DNA from: Tubiluchus corallicola | Lineage: Eukaryota; Priapulida; Priapulimorpha; Priapulimorphida; Tubiluchidae | Reading direction: 5' to 3' | DNA length: 62,000 bases | NCBI GenBank assembly: GCA_030141605.1 | Contig: JAQGDQ010000359.1 | Span: 1-62,000, forward strand | In this document: positions 37,436-51,530 of the stretch, piece by piece | Layout of the letters: each line of letters starts with the position of its first letter | Position numbering within the stretch: the stretch's first letter is position 1 | Translations under genes and position numbers: made by a program | The notes under the pieces: generated by a model | Told to the model about the DNA's origin: nothing | Database searches by the model: none | The model's input: the letters and a program-made list of their open reading frames with translations, nothing else

Positions 37436-37755
37436 AAAGGAAAGTGTAGTTTCACGATTTCATGCACTGATCCCAAGTCTTTTTGAGGAGGGTTTTATCC
37501 ATAAATTTCAACCGGTCTTTATTTAGCTGTTACTGTACAATCAGAAAATTATTATATATAAACAAATGATGGCATTGATTGATATATTCAAACAACATAA
37601 ATCTTGCAGCTCAATCTCTATAACTTTAATGGTTGTACATAATCCTGTACAAAGTGTACCAGGAAGTGAAACATCATGGCTTTATTATGAAGCCTTACAC
37701 GTGCCTGTTATAGGAAACAGTGTAAAGCATATAGGTGTGTTTAAGAGGCAGAATT

Positions 37756-37761
37756 AATAAA
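37756..37761 (+). terminator. AATAAA, possible polyadenylation signal of PPIH
   Basis: The first plain AATAAA I see downstream of PPIH, about 1 kb past its stop. The distance makes the link weak. Confidence 0.3.
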
Positions 37762-40700
37762 GCTTTAACTCATACATGTGATGTGTTTTGCAACTATTTG
37801 TGGTAAAGTTATTGTAGCTTGAGCTTCCCAATTGCACAAAATTTAAGGTTGCCCTGTTTTAACAAATTTTAAATTTCAGACATTAGTTTTCCTTTTCTTG
37901 CATTGTTGGTACATTAGTGCGAGTCTTTGTTTGCATTTTTTTCTAATTGTCTTTCTCGTCCCCTCCCGTCATTTTCTGGTTTTTCTCTCTGCTGCTACCT
38001 TAGTGTCGTTATTTTGGTACTCTATCAACCCATTGTGTAATAAAGTGCCAGGCTCATTTCAACACACCCCAGCGACAGCAATAAATTGTGCAGTAGCATG
38101 GTCAGGGCGACAGCTTGGTTATGACACAGAAGCAGCCCTATAATTGGATCTTCAACACAGAAAAGTTCGTATTTCAAAACTAGTTGCAGGTAAAATGAAA
38201 CCTGCATCATTAAGTGAAGTGAGAAGATATTAAAGGCTCAACGTCATTCCTGATGAGAATACCTGTATAAGATGTAAAAGTGACGCTCAGAATAAAAAAT
38301 TACTATATGACAATAAAAAAGCACAAACACACTATTTTTACAACATATATAAAGGTTTAATCTTATAATTAATGTAAATTGCAGTCTTGCACATAAAGTT
38401 AAATAACATGAAATTTCATTGGTTGATCAAAATGAATCCAAAAAAATGTCTTGCAGGGTTAAATTGTAGATTACCTGGCCACGATAAGAACACAACTTTT
38501 CAAATGTAAATACATAAAGTTAAGTTATTCATGAATATAAAGGAAACAAAAACTATCAACCAATTTTAGTCACTTTGAATTCGAAACAATCAGTTCATTG
38601 TAAAGCAGTTTAAGTAGATCTCTCTGCTTTTCGCCACATAGTGCGATACAATAGAAACATGAAATTTATAACCAAGGGCATAAATAAATTAAGTAGGCAA
38701 AGCGACAGTAAAATACACTAGGACTTGGGATGTTATACAAAAACAGTTATTATAATAGATTCACATTTATTTAAATTTAAATCAAGCCGATGACCAAATA
38801 ATAGATTTTTGGTTGTAGGGGTAAAGTAACAACATTAACGATAATTAGGTATTAAATGTAATGTGAATAAAATAAGATGTTAACGACGATAGTTTAATAA
38901 TTTTGTTACAACATAGCGAGTGCCTGGTGAACAACAAAGATAACAGTGACTGTATTCTGCAAAAACTTGCAAGTAGACTGCTTATATTAGGACCTTGGTA
39001 AGCTACCAAGTGATTAGATGGAATTATCAGACAGAATCCAGCTGATAAATTTATTTAAAACACAGTCTTTATAAGCACAAAAGACAATTTGGGCCAAAAT
39101 ACTCATTTCAGATATAAACAATAGTAATGCGTTTAGCAGGCTAATGACCCACAAAATATAGACAAAAATAAAGGGATTTAGCTGTATACAAACTGAAAAA
39201 TTCGAGCCAAAAATGTACCTGTCTAAAGTTCGTGCTTGACTAAAGAAATGCAGTGTTGTTTACAATACCATTTTCCACGTGGTGTCAGCCCAGCAGAAAT
39301 TTTGAATATACACAGCATTTATAAAAAATATGGGTACCTAGATCATACATTTAAAACAGCTTAGCATTTCACATACTATAATTAACATTGGGGGAAGACA
39401 CTATTGGAGAAAACTCACGACAGCAACAATTCACAATGTTATTAGCTTAACATGCACACCCTGCTATTACAAATCCAAAATGCAGTAAGCTTGACTCATT
39501 GTTTAAGATGCATACATTACTGGCTTGTGTTTACGGAACTTTTGAGTATAAGCAAAAAAGATTTTTCACTTGACTTAATAAGCACTGAAGTTCCATGTAC
39601 ACTTGATTGCGTACAAAACTTTTACCTGGTCACCTACTCTCTTTTTCTGTACAAATTAAATTCTACATAAAATCTGTTAACTTTGTTAGCACTTTTCAAA
39701 AAATTACAGCTGCTTCTGTTTATTAAACAATGTATTTATCGAGATAAGTTTAATATACGGAACTTAATCCCGATTTAATTATAGGCAAGGACACTCGAGT
39801 GGCTAATGGTATTCGACCGCAAATTTGGCTACTTAGTACTTGTTTAAGATAGAAATTAATGTTTACTTATCTCTATTTAGTTTCTGTGCAAACACATAAA
39901 TGATCAAGAACTGATCGATATTTTTTCTCAAATAGGTTGAACATTTCTTGCTTTTGCACAATGTTTTGCCTACCTATCAAGAACAGAATAACATACTCGC
40001 CTTCGTTGGTGGTATTTGTGCAAAATAATGTGCATGCAAGTACTAAATGAAAGTGAGTACTCAAGAGTGATCACGAGTACTATGGGTAGCAAATTTGGCA
40101 CTCGCTTCATCCTTACATAGGTATAGTACACTTATAGTACAAAAAAAACAAGGGTTTGACAAGCAACAACACATAAAATACTGTATTGCAAAGACTGACA
40201 AAAATTTGAACAACTTATGAAAAATGCTGTATTTTTGCTGAGACTGTCGGAGTTTTAAGTTTCCAACCCTTTTATCGTTTTCTGTAGCATTTTTTCTCTG
40301 CTGTGTAAATAGGTTTTGAGTGCCACTGCCTTTTTCCTTTCACGGTAGCAGTAAAAATATTTATTAGTCACTTTTCAGTCAATGAACTATCGACATTGAA
40401 TGTAATGAGTAGATTGAGGATTACAGTATAGGTTACTCACAAAAATCCAATGTGGACTATTACTATCATATATAGCTATAAAACAAAAAGATAAATTGCA
40501 AAATTACACCGAGTCACGGCTTCAAGATGAATAAAATATCCAAACTCTAAAAAAATGTGGCTATTCACTTACACAGACAGTACATGGTTGAGAATAACTA
40601 ATGTATTTAAGAAGCAGCCATTTTACAACAGTCTCAAGAAATATAGGCATTAGTAGCATTTAATTATAAAAAATGTGGTGAAATAGAAAATTAATAATTG

Positions 40701-43263
40701 TTACTTTAACATGTTACAGTTTTGCTTGATCACAAGACGACAATAAGTTACTAAATCTCAATGCTAAAACTTGCCAAACATCCCAATACACTATTTATGT
40801 TTACTCTCAAATAGTTACGAAAGATTTTTAACTTTCAAGATAATTCTATGAACAATGCCAAATCTATTTCTCAAAATAACATGAACTTATAGTTACGATT
40901 TTAATCATTTGAAGCTACTATACAATATTCTACCAAATTTTTATACACAGTAACCCTTAAACTCTGCTTATATTGCTCCATTTAACCAGAATAAACTCTG
41001 AACATAGTTAATAAAACAAATAACAGAGGGCAGGAGCTGCACAACTGTGCATTCAACAATGATACATACATACACATAAACACGATACACCTAAAAAGTT
41101 TCTCAAGTAAAGCTACGTCTAGTATATTCAGCTTAATTAACATACAAGCTAACAATGCTGTTTTCATAAAGCAACACCAGTACAGTTTGCTTTTCAATTA
41201 AGTTTAGTAACTCATGTAGATGTCTTATGGGCAATTCGTAATTACATTCAATAAATCTACAAATAATTATTTCACATGGCTGCAGAGTCAATTGCTGACT
41301 TTGAAATTTAGTCTATGAAATACCATTAACTGTCAGTCACACATTATTTACCAGTCCTTGAACCTAATCAGAACGTTTGTTGTGGCACATTTTAGCTGTG
41401 AGTTAAAAAATTAAAAACAAAAAAATATGAGAAAGGATGATGAGAAAAAACTCAAGAAGTACTGCACTTCAACTAATTTCTTTAACATTTTGACACTAAA
41501 ATTTAAAATCAGAAATGTAGAATCAAATAGGCAATCAGTCAAAAAAGGCCTGCAACACTAACGTACTCATCATCCAAACTGCTCATCTTAACAAACGACT
41601 TGAAAAAATACAATAAATTATTAAACTGTATCTCAGTAAACTTAAAGTTATAACTGTAATCACTGCATTGCAATGTTGGCATTCGTCGCAACTTGATGGT
41701 TTATAATTCTTAATCTTCATAATTTCATAACAAACTGCAATGATAAAGCAATGTTACTCACTGTGCTATAAGTTACTGTGTTACATTTAGTCATATGAGG
41801 ATGGTAAATGGAAGGCAAAACATTTAGTTACTGGAAAGAGCACTGCAAATAGCGCTTTTACTTTAGAATCGTAAATTTATCCTCAGAATCGAGGAAACAA
41901 GCGGAAATTTACAAAAAGAGTACTATATGGCAAAGTTAATACTGTCACATCTAGCTAATATGTCGAACAACTTTAAGGACTGCATCACAGTCGCATTATT
42001 AATTAAAATCACAAAGAACTTCCATTCATTATGGACAATCAATAGCCAAGCATGTGTATACTAATTTGCAAATAAAAAAAGTAAAAACGTATAAAATGCA
42101 AGAATAGAAAACAAAACTAGCATGCTTTCTGGTGATACTCTTAAAAACCCTGTTACAGAAATACCACCAATGTACATAACCATACAGGTAACTACAGTAC
42201 TGACCAATAATCGAAGCCAACAATGCCAATTTCTATGACAAAAATTCTAACTCACACAAACTCCTAAACTGCTTCACCCAAATGCATTCATCACATAGTA
42301 GCATTTGCAAAATACAATAATTTTTTTGTTAAAAAAAATTCACATCCTACCTCACATTTAAACAACAATTTAAACAAACAAAAGGGTCCGTTAGGACAAA
42401 ATCTGACTAGTACAACAACTTGACTACCATATGCAACTCACATCAAAAGGTATCCAACAAAATCTCTGCTACTGCTTACAACACAACCAGCTTGCCAAAA
42501 TTAATTCTGACAAATGCAAACGTATGCCAAGCCTCCGAAGACCGTCACCCATCCAATTACGAATCTCAATTCGAACGACTTTCCACTTAAATAAACTGAA
42601 ATTAATATAATTATGTTAAGCGTATATTACACACTATACAACCAAGTATAATGGCAACACTTTTTACACATAAATATATATTATATATGTCTAACCATAG
42701 ATAAAACACCAAACCCTTTCTTAACCTCCGTGCGTGCGTATGTACAAGCATGCCTAATAACCTCTCTCTACACGAGAAATCCGAAACAATACAACAGCCA
42801 ATCTTTCAATGACGATGTAAACTTAAAATTAGTTTACATCTATATGCTTACTTTACATGTATCACAAGACATAATGATACACACATGCACACTACACCAA
42901 TCTCTTAATAATGCTACAAACGCACGCATCTGTACACAGCACCCATTGTTACTCATGGCAGAGCAACAGAAAATTGTGATGCCAAAAACTGTAGATCCAA
43001 AAGCCATCGCCTGTCCTTTGGAAAACGGCGTGAAACTTCTGTGAAACTAACACAGCCAAAACCAAAACCATCCAGTGCCAGCATCTTGAACCAAAAACCA
43101 CGAGTCTATCAACGGGACCAAGACTCGCCAAACTCCTGCATCACAGTAAATGGCGCCAAACGCCATCTTCAAAAAAGCACCGCCTGTTGACAGAAACAGC
43201 GGCCAAACAGCAGCCATGGGGAAGCTGCAGCAAACTATATAGGATTACAAGGAATCCACTCGC
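37762..43263. other. 5.5-kb AT-rich stretch without recognisable genes
   Basis: I see no conserved open frame here on either strand. Part of it, next to 43263, is expected to be the 3' UTR of the minus-strand BTB/zinc-finger gene. Minus-strand AATAAA signals (TTTATT on plus) occur near 40359 and 39718, but none can be tied to the gene. Confidence 0.4.
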
Positions 43264-46200
43264 TCAAAATAGGGCCATAAATGCTGACAGTCCACTAAAA
43301 TCACACTGTTGTCCTGGAAAGCTGCCAGCTGCCATCATTCCAGGGAGTAAACGCTGATCTAGACCATTCAGTTCAGCATGTTGTATTTGTTGCATCACAC
43401 GGGGATCAATCTCCATCCCCAGACTGCGAGGAATGTCTGGGATGGACGCACGGGGCATTTCCACTACAGACCTCATCAAATCCAAGCCATTCTCAATAGC
43501 ACGTACTGCTTTCGGATCAAACACCTTTGGCTCATTTCCATCATTGTTCTCAACGTTATCGAACTTACCACTGTCTGAATTGATCGGGCTATTGTTTGCA
43601 GGACCAACCGATGTCACTGACTGTGATGAATTTTGATCGGGCGATACTAACGGCTGCTGTGCTGCAGAAACCATTGTTGGTTGTTGTAAGTATGCTTGCA
43701 TTTGTGACACAGCTTTCGACGCTGGCGTCTGCAAAGAAAATAAGGAATCCACATTCGTTCGGCGCTGCTTCCGAGCTTTGTATGGTGCTTTTATTGTGGC
43801 ATTGTCACCGTGATGCTTTAATACGTGTTCCTTAAGCTTGTCACGACGAGAGCTCCCATATTCACAACTCTGACAACGAAATGGTTTCTCTTCTAGGTGT
43901 ATTCGTTCATGTCTGACTAGATGACTTTTCTCCACAAAACCTCGCCCACAAGATGAACAAATGTGTGAGCGTATAGCTGCATGTGTCCTCATGTGTGCTT
44001 TTAATTGACTCTTTTTTGGAGATGAGTAATTGCATTTCGGATACTGACAAGTGTAGACGTCGCCAGTGTGTATGCGCTTGTGTGCTATCAGATGAGACTG
44101 GTACTTAGTAGAGAAGCCGCACTGATCACAAAGATAAGGTCGAACATCACTGTGAGTGACCAGATGCTGATCCAAGGTGCTCTTAATAGCAAAGCAGCGA
44201 CCGCACTGATGGCATTTGAACGGTTTCTCTCCAGTATGTGAACGTGTGTGTGCAGTCAAGTTATTTTTAGTACGACATCGGTAATTACATTGCGTGCAAC
44301 GGAACGGTTTCTCATCAGTATGTTTCATGCGGTGAGACAAGATCGGCTGAATGCGGTCGGTGCTGTAGTCGCACTGATCGCACTTAAATGGCGGCCCAGT
44401 AAAATGTGTTTTCATGTGCATGTAATACTCACGGTTCCACTTGCAGGAAAACTCACATAATGTGCAACAGAAAACCGTGTTATTGGCATGTGCTTTCTCC
44501 CGATGCTGGTACAGCCTTGCTTGACTGTTTGCAACATAGCAACAATCTACACATTTGATTCCCTCTTTTTCCAAATCTAAAATGAAACAGCGACATATTA
44601 GAATGAAGAAAGAGACTGATATCAGTAAACTCCTATACTAAATCTATCAATCTAACACTTCGAATTGATGGTGAAAGAGCAGATACATCGTTAATTTGTC
44701 CACAAGAAAGAATGGCAAGAAAAAATACAGGCGACTAATTTTTTTAGGGATAAAGCTTTAAAGTAAAATATCAGAACAATATAAAAAGCATGCATTATTC
44801 ATCAAATGCATTATTTTGGAGTTAAAACAACAGTAAAATTACTTCCAACAACTAAATCCAACAGTGGCATAGTGAAAAACATTTGATAATAGCTGTATCT
44901 TTTCAAGCTCAAAACTGCAAAGATCCCTTTAGAAAATACATTGCTTTGCTTTCATTCAGTTATTCAAATTTCCAAATCAAAGCTGAAAGTTTGAAGCATT
45001 TGCACAACTTTTCAAAAAAATATGTTTCTATGAAATAAAATTATACAGATTTAATAACACGTTAAGAGTAAATGATTTTTATTAATTTTATAGTGGAAAT
45101 GTGCACATTGGATCACTAGAAAGTATGCTTGTGTTGCTCTAGTGTCCAAGCTAGACACAGCCATACTCAGCATAATTACAAATTTATAACAAACTAACAT
45201 TGTACAGCAATTTGAAATACAATTACTTAAACAGAACACAATGCATAGCAACCGGAATTATCATTGCCATTTGCAGCAGGTGCAAACTGGCATCCTATTT
45301 TAAATAACACTGTTTGAAAATCAGTACATTGATATCAATAAACCAATTTTTTCTTGTCTTCTGTTAAATTTCGTTCAGCTATCGTTAATAAATAATCTGT
45401 GAAACCGTAGTTTAATATTAAGATATCACTGCATTTGTTTAGTTCTAGTAGTATGCTTACAACATCGTGATCTCACAAAGTTAGTTAGATAATCTAAGTT
45501 TTAAGCTTACTGAGCCTTTCATTTATAGTATATGGGTTTTCCAGCTAATTTACACCCCGAATCATTAAAAAAATTACATGATGTATTAATTGCACCTATT
45601 ATATAGATTTAACTAGTGTTTATAATATTATTTCACTGCATACTAGTAATTCTACATTGTTAAAACTATGCGGCCAAAGGCAGTGTGATACCAGATAACT
45701 TTCTCCCTATTTCATTATCAGTTCTGAAAGCACGAAAAATGCTATAACTAGCAATTGCAACTCACCATCATCCTGCCTCTTGTCTGCTAAGTCATCTGCG
45801 TTCATTAAAGAACTATCCGAATCCTCGTCAGACCCATCATCTATATCTTCCAGTTCCTTAGAAAGCCTAATTCGTTCATCATCATCCTCTTCAGGTCCAA
45901 GTTTGTCATTCTGTTCGGTTAGCAGTTTCTGAAAAAACAAAAAATGAAGCAGTTTTTCTCAAAATGCAATCTTAAATCTAAATATAAAACAGTTTAAGCA
46001 GTACTGATAGCTTCAGACATTGTATGTGAATCAAAACAATGCCATGATGCTGTTTAAGGTAAAAACTGAACATGAATAGAATGTACAAGTAAACATGGGT
46101 GCATTTACATGTGGCAGTCCAGAGATTAATCCAATTACACACTATGCAAGCCGCATAATATGTGAGATATTATATGAATAACATATTAAAAGATGCAGTT

Positions 46201-47774
46201 TCATTACAGACAGAAGATGAAGCTTATGTGACGTATTACAGAGTACAATGAACGCAATTCCTGATTAAAAACATAAAATAATATAATTTTAGCTCATCAG
46301 ATACCTTTGGTAAATAATATACATCAGTGGTGTTTGTCTTAAATTTGGACTTCATATTAGACAAGAGACATACAAAGTAGTACACATTTAGTTTTGGCCA
46401 ACTATATATATTTTGTAAGTTTAGTATATCACGAACGGTAGTTAGACCCAAACTCGTTACCTGTTGGTGTGTTTTTCCAGTCTTTTTGTGTTTCAGTCCC
46501 TCATCAGACGGACTCTTTTTCGGTCGTCCGGGTTTGCGCTTCAGTGCAACTCTCTGCTCATTCTCTTGCTGCTTTGCAATGCGAAGTTTGACTGGCGTAC
46601 TTTTACGACGGTGAGGAGACTGAGATCTCGATAACCTAACCACTTTCGCATTGTTTTCTGACGCTTTTAACAACGAGCGGTTTCTACTATTTGCAATTGA
46701 AGGCTTACTTCCATTATTATTGTGACTGTTTTCACCTATCATGCCTTTGCCAGAGGACATTCTTTCGTGGTCATCAGTGTTAATACTGAGATTAATCAAT
46801 AACTCCCCATTAGGCTGTTGTATTATGGTACCGCATCTTTCTTCTAATACTCTTGACAATTGTTCAAATTTCTCTGACAATGGAACATTGTTTTCCCGCA
46901 AAACTTGCAGTGTAACAACCAAACAGCCGGGGCTCTCCTTAAACAGACAATCTGTTTCAATGAGATTCTGGACAAATATGGGCGACAACTTCTCCCACGC
47001 AACGAAGCTGAGTAAAAACCGGATGTTCTTCTCCCTGTTCGGCAGGTCGTGGTGAATCCAGCGAAGTACGAATTTCAGTAAATTCTCAGACGAAACCGAT
47101 ACATTCTTGTCCGTCAGAAAAGCTTCAACCTTTGCAAGACCCAATGTTAACACCTCGGTATGTAGCAACACTTCATTGACATTGGCGAGTAAGAAATGTG
47201 TGGCATTCTTGACTAATGCTGGCATGTTGTATTTTTCCGCTAGTTCTTTGACGCTTAAACAGTTTGTTGCATCGAGATAGCGATCTAAGTATTCAGCACA
47301 GTAGTTCTTTAATTTCGACACCAGAAAGTGATTAGCTAATTTCAGCAATTCTGAAACATTGTTTTTATCAATGACTACATGACCTGTGTACATGTAATTT
47401 AACAAAAGTTGGAAAACTTCATGGTTTTGACATGTAATCGTAAGCTGCTCCTTAACAATATGATGTACCTTGAGAATGGAATCAAAATACGGGCTGCAGG
47501 CGGCAAGAACATTCCGGTGGGCCAAGTACTGCCGGCCCTGCACATGGAGAACCACATCACAAAAACGACTCGATTCCTTCTGCTGTTTTAGGCGCTCTAG
47601 TATGCCATTGCCATGCTGATTCTCAGTGAAATTCATAGAGCTGTTACTGACAATGGATGCTGCAGTCAGTGTCGGAGTCGGACAGGAAGGAGGAGGTGTG
47701 TTTTCTGTCCACTCCTCGCCTGGTAGTGGTTGTTGATGCAAAGGAAAGTTGCTAACAACCGTGATTGCAGCCAT
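43264..47774 (-). CDS. BTB-BACK-AT-hook-C2H2 zinc-finger transcription factor, three exons
   Basis: Exons 47774-46461 (438 codons, phase 0), 45928-45766 (163 nt) and 44576-43264 join through GT-AG introns with matching phases to 929 aa. Residues about 60-180 are a BTB/POZ domain ([39 protein letters not shown]). About 185-310 is a BACK domain ([20 protein letters not shown] ... [13 protein letters not shown]). An AT-hook-like [10 protein letters not shown] follows near residue 410. Exon 2 is very acidic ([20 protein letters not shown]). Exon 3 opens with nine consecutive C2H2 fingers, the third to sixth with TGEKP-type linkers, then a Q/S-rich tail ending FMALF. Such proteins are nuclear, dimerise by BTB and bind DNA through the fingers. 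I do not recognise the exact orthologue; it belongs to the ZBTB class. Confidence 0.9.
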
Positions 47775-48857
47775 GGTTATACCAGTGTCATAACTTCAGA
47801 AAAGAATAAACCTAGGTAAATCCATTGGCTCATGCATAATCATTGGTAAATTTGGCATTCTTCAATTTCAAGTTGTTTCTTTGCTACAACGAAATCTGAA
47901 AAATAAAAACAAAATTTTAAATGTAAGATAAATGTATGATCATAATAGCAAACTAAACAATGTGAACATCCACTGCAGAGACAACACTAGTTCATGAAAT
48001 TTTTGAAACACAATGCAATCTGAATATGATTTGACAACAAAAGGGGTACCTGAAGTGGGTTTCAGAAAAATCGCTTTAAAAAATGATATTACTTTATAGC
48101 AATTTCATGATTATATCATACTTGCGTTGAAAGGACTTTTTGTTTGTTTTCATTTTAAATTTTCTGCGGCACTGTTCCGAAGGCAGTAAAATGTCGCTGA
48201 CTCACACTCGAGGGTGCACCACTCACTAACCAAAAATGTATTTTTAATCTTATTGAAAAAATACAGTAATTTAAAATTTTACTTAAATAGTGAGGTGTGC
48301 ACTGCAAATGCTCTGATTACTTTTTCAAATTTTACACAATGATATCTAAGCTTGTCTTAAATGACTTATCGTCAAATTGGCTGCAACGGTCATCGCTGGA
48401 GTTTAAATTTAAGTGTTTATACAGCATTATTGCCCAACGCAAGCCTAATATACAAAAAGGCAGTATGTAAGTGGTATAAAATTTCAAGATTTTTTAAGCT
48501 TTATGTAACTTGAGGGTTTTCTTGTGCTTTAAGTATGTGTGAAAGTTCTACCATTAATTTAAACAACCGTTTTGCTGGGTTCATAGCCAAGTGGTTACAT
48601 GTGAATGTTTTGCACGAATGACTCCAAGTTCAATACTAACTTTGAAAGGTTTCATTCGTTACAGTGACTTTGGCTGTTTACTTTGAAGAGGGTAGCATAC
48701 AATATTGTACACACATCAAAACACGGCCGCTTTAGCGGCTCATCTTGAACTTAGAAAAACATGCTATCAGAATCAAGAGCAAGGTTCCTGTCATACCACA
48801 AACCTCATGTTGAGTCAGATTGCGGCTTACTGTACACCAAAAAATACAAGTTTGTAA

Positions 48858-49650
48858 TCATGACACCCGAAACGCCTTCATCATGTCCATCAAAATCACA
48901 CGAAAAGGCTTTCTGGTATCTTTATCTCTCAGCCATTCATTCTCAGCCAACTGAGTTACTGTCTTCCCTTGTATAAGACCAGGTTGTTCTTTACAAATTA
49001 TATTGTAATGTAACAAATGTTCCATACAATGATCTCTAAATAGTTTTCCACATATTCTACCAATTACATTTAGCAAACTTACTGGCCTACAGTTGGAAGA
49101 GACACTCTTATCATCCTTCTTAAATATCGGTGTAATTGAAGCTAGTTTTCGTTCATTTGGTAATTCACAATAATTCAAAGACATTCTGATCAATTTTGTA
49201 ATCGGTTTCTTTAATGAAAATGCACATTCTGTAATAACCCTGGGAAACATTAGGTCGGGTACAGATTTGTTTGCATAAAATTTAGCCCTTGCAACAAATG
49301 CATTACATCGTTTTCCGACACATTTATGTGTTCAATATGCGGATATTGTGATCCAAGCTGAAAACAACAATCCAATTTTGGCCCATAAACACTTGTAAAA
49401 ATTTATTTAACAAGTTAGCTTTGGACTCTGGGTCACAGATCAAATTGTTATTATCATCTCTACAGCTGACGTGCAAGATTACGAGTTGCAGCATAGACGT
49501 TATAATGATAGGGCGTCTTACACCGCTGCCATATGTGAAACAGTTTATTCTTCTGCTTGATCTTAACTAACAAATCTGGCATCAACGGTCTACCCCTACT
49601 TCTAGTACTATTAGGGTGGCAGTAGAAAGTGGGTACGCATTTATCAACTG
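48858..49650 (-). mobile_element. LINE reverse transcriptase fragment (N-terminal palm region)
   Basis: The minus-strand frame 49250-48858 reads PNERKLASITPIFKKDDKS, SSNCRPVSLLNVIGRI, and then PFRVILMDMMKAF, a damaged motif A (LDFxKAFD type). Upstream, out of frame, KANLLNKFLQ-like text continues to about 49430 and related LINE text to about 49650. Motifs B and C are missing, so this is a truncated dead copy. Confidence 0.75.
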
Positions 49651-51384
49651 CCTCGGTAAATATGTCTTTAAATTTTTCCAGGAATGCTCAACATTCAAAT
49701 TATCAGGCAAGATTTCTTCCCACTGTACATTACTCAACTCACTTTCTAGAGCACTGTAATCTGCTTATATCTTGTAATTTAATTAAAAATATTTGCAAAT
49801 TTATTTCATACCTACCATAGTCAAATTCTCCCAATTTTTTCTACATATCCACTCAAATTAACTAATTAAAACATGAATCATTTAAAACTAATTAACTATT
49901 AGCACTCTAATTATTTTAATGCCTAACAAGAAGAGTGGCTGATTCGATACCTGTATGATTTTTTGCCACTCTTCCTACAGTGTATTAATATTTTGCTTGT
50001 ATTGGTCGACATTGCATAACCTATTGATCAGTATAATTTAAGGAAATATCATGCTTATCTATTTGGACAAACTTTAAAGCAAACTTTCGTTATATGTGAT
50101 GAACATTATTCTGTGACAATTTCTAGCTACTGCTCTATCATCGTCATCATAAATCCCTTGTGCCACATCTTGTATTTGAAAATTTCACACACTACATGAT
50201 ACTTGTTAGGTGAACATCTGGTCTTTTACCACCCTGCCTCACCTGGAACCAGTTAATGGAGCAAGTTGTGAAGTCTCCCCAGTATATAGTATAAATGCTG
50301 TCAAGGGCCATTTCGTCCTGGATGACTTCTCAAGAAGATTAAGCGCCACAACATAAGCTTGAGGACGCTTACAGGCCGAGTTGACATTACCACTGATTAT
50401 GTTGCCATTTAGATGAAGTTGGTAGTCATTAGTAAATATCAGTCAGGCCTCACCAACCCACTGTATATTATTACCTGCATACTAATAAGTAATAATACTA
50501 GTAATACTTATATACCAGTAAATACGAGACAAATAAAATAGCTTATAAATTCTCCTATAAACAGCAGGCAACGTCAGTTGTAGTGTTCCTAAAACTAGAT
50601 CTGTTTAATCACATCACCTGAAATATTTATTTATTTTAGCTACCCAAATTTGTTTTAGTTTGTCAGGTGGTTTTTTTCTACTAATCCTAAGAAAATTACT
50701 CACCAACTACCAGCCATTTTGGTTTTCAAACACTCGACGCTACATCTAGTGAGAAAACATAGAGTAAAAAGTCAAAGTAATGCTGCTTTCTAAAATAATT
50801 CGATTCATTCTGGATTTATTTTGCATCTTACCACTTACAACTACATGTACTCGAATTTTAGCTACATCTATGTACACATGAATTACTTCAACAAAGTGTA
50901 TCAATTTATACTTGTTAATTGCAAGTTGTTATGTTATAGCTGGCTATGTTTATCTATATTGTGCATTATTACTATACTAGGAAGGAAGTATTCGATATTA
51001 ATTTCATGTACAACAAAAAATTTCCAGAGCTGTCTTGATATTAAAGCTTAATCAAATTTTGTATTTGCATAGCAAAACAGTTTGTGTAACTTCCATGAAA
51101 CTTTGAGATTAGTGGACAGAATACAAAAAAATAAAACTAAATTAATAAGACTATAATACAATCATTTCTTTAAACATAAAAGTGATAAAACAATATTGAA
51201 AAAGTAGTAGGACCTAACCATGTTAACAGCAAAACATGTGAATTAAGGCAGTGCTATAAAAACACTAACTAAATAACAATGTAAATACCAAAGTGAGCAA
51301 AAGCGTTTTAATGTGTTACTGGTTATATTTACTACAGTATGTATTTAAGACAACGGAATTAGTCAGTAAAAATATTACATATTC

Positions 51385-51407
51385 ATATATATATATATAT
51401 ATATATA
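51385..51407. repeat. (AT)n microsatellite
   Basis: A short pure AT run directly before the 19-bp hairpin. Confidence 0.9.
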
Positions 51408-51409
51408 GG

Positions 51410-51453
51410 TAATATATTTTGTCTACGTATACTAACGTAGACAAAATATATTA
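51410..51453. repeat. Perfect 19-bp inverted repeat with 6-base loop
   Basis: TAATATATTTTGTCTACGT at 51410-51428 and its exact complement at 51435-51453 are separated by ATACTA. It lies 3 bp from an AT microsatellite and about 80 bp before a MITE. Function unknown; a cruciform or a small palindromic element remnant is possible. Confidence 0.95.
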
Positions 51454-51530
51454 ACATATAACATATGACATATAACATATAACTACATATAGTATATGTA
51501 CGAATACTAACACTTTGTTGTATGCTGTCA

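Noticed and set aside
50221-50450. Minus-strand text thought to be a LINE endonuclease piece upstream of the fragment at 48858-49650
   Set aside because: The translation has no endonuclease motif that I can defend.
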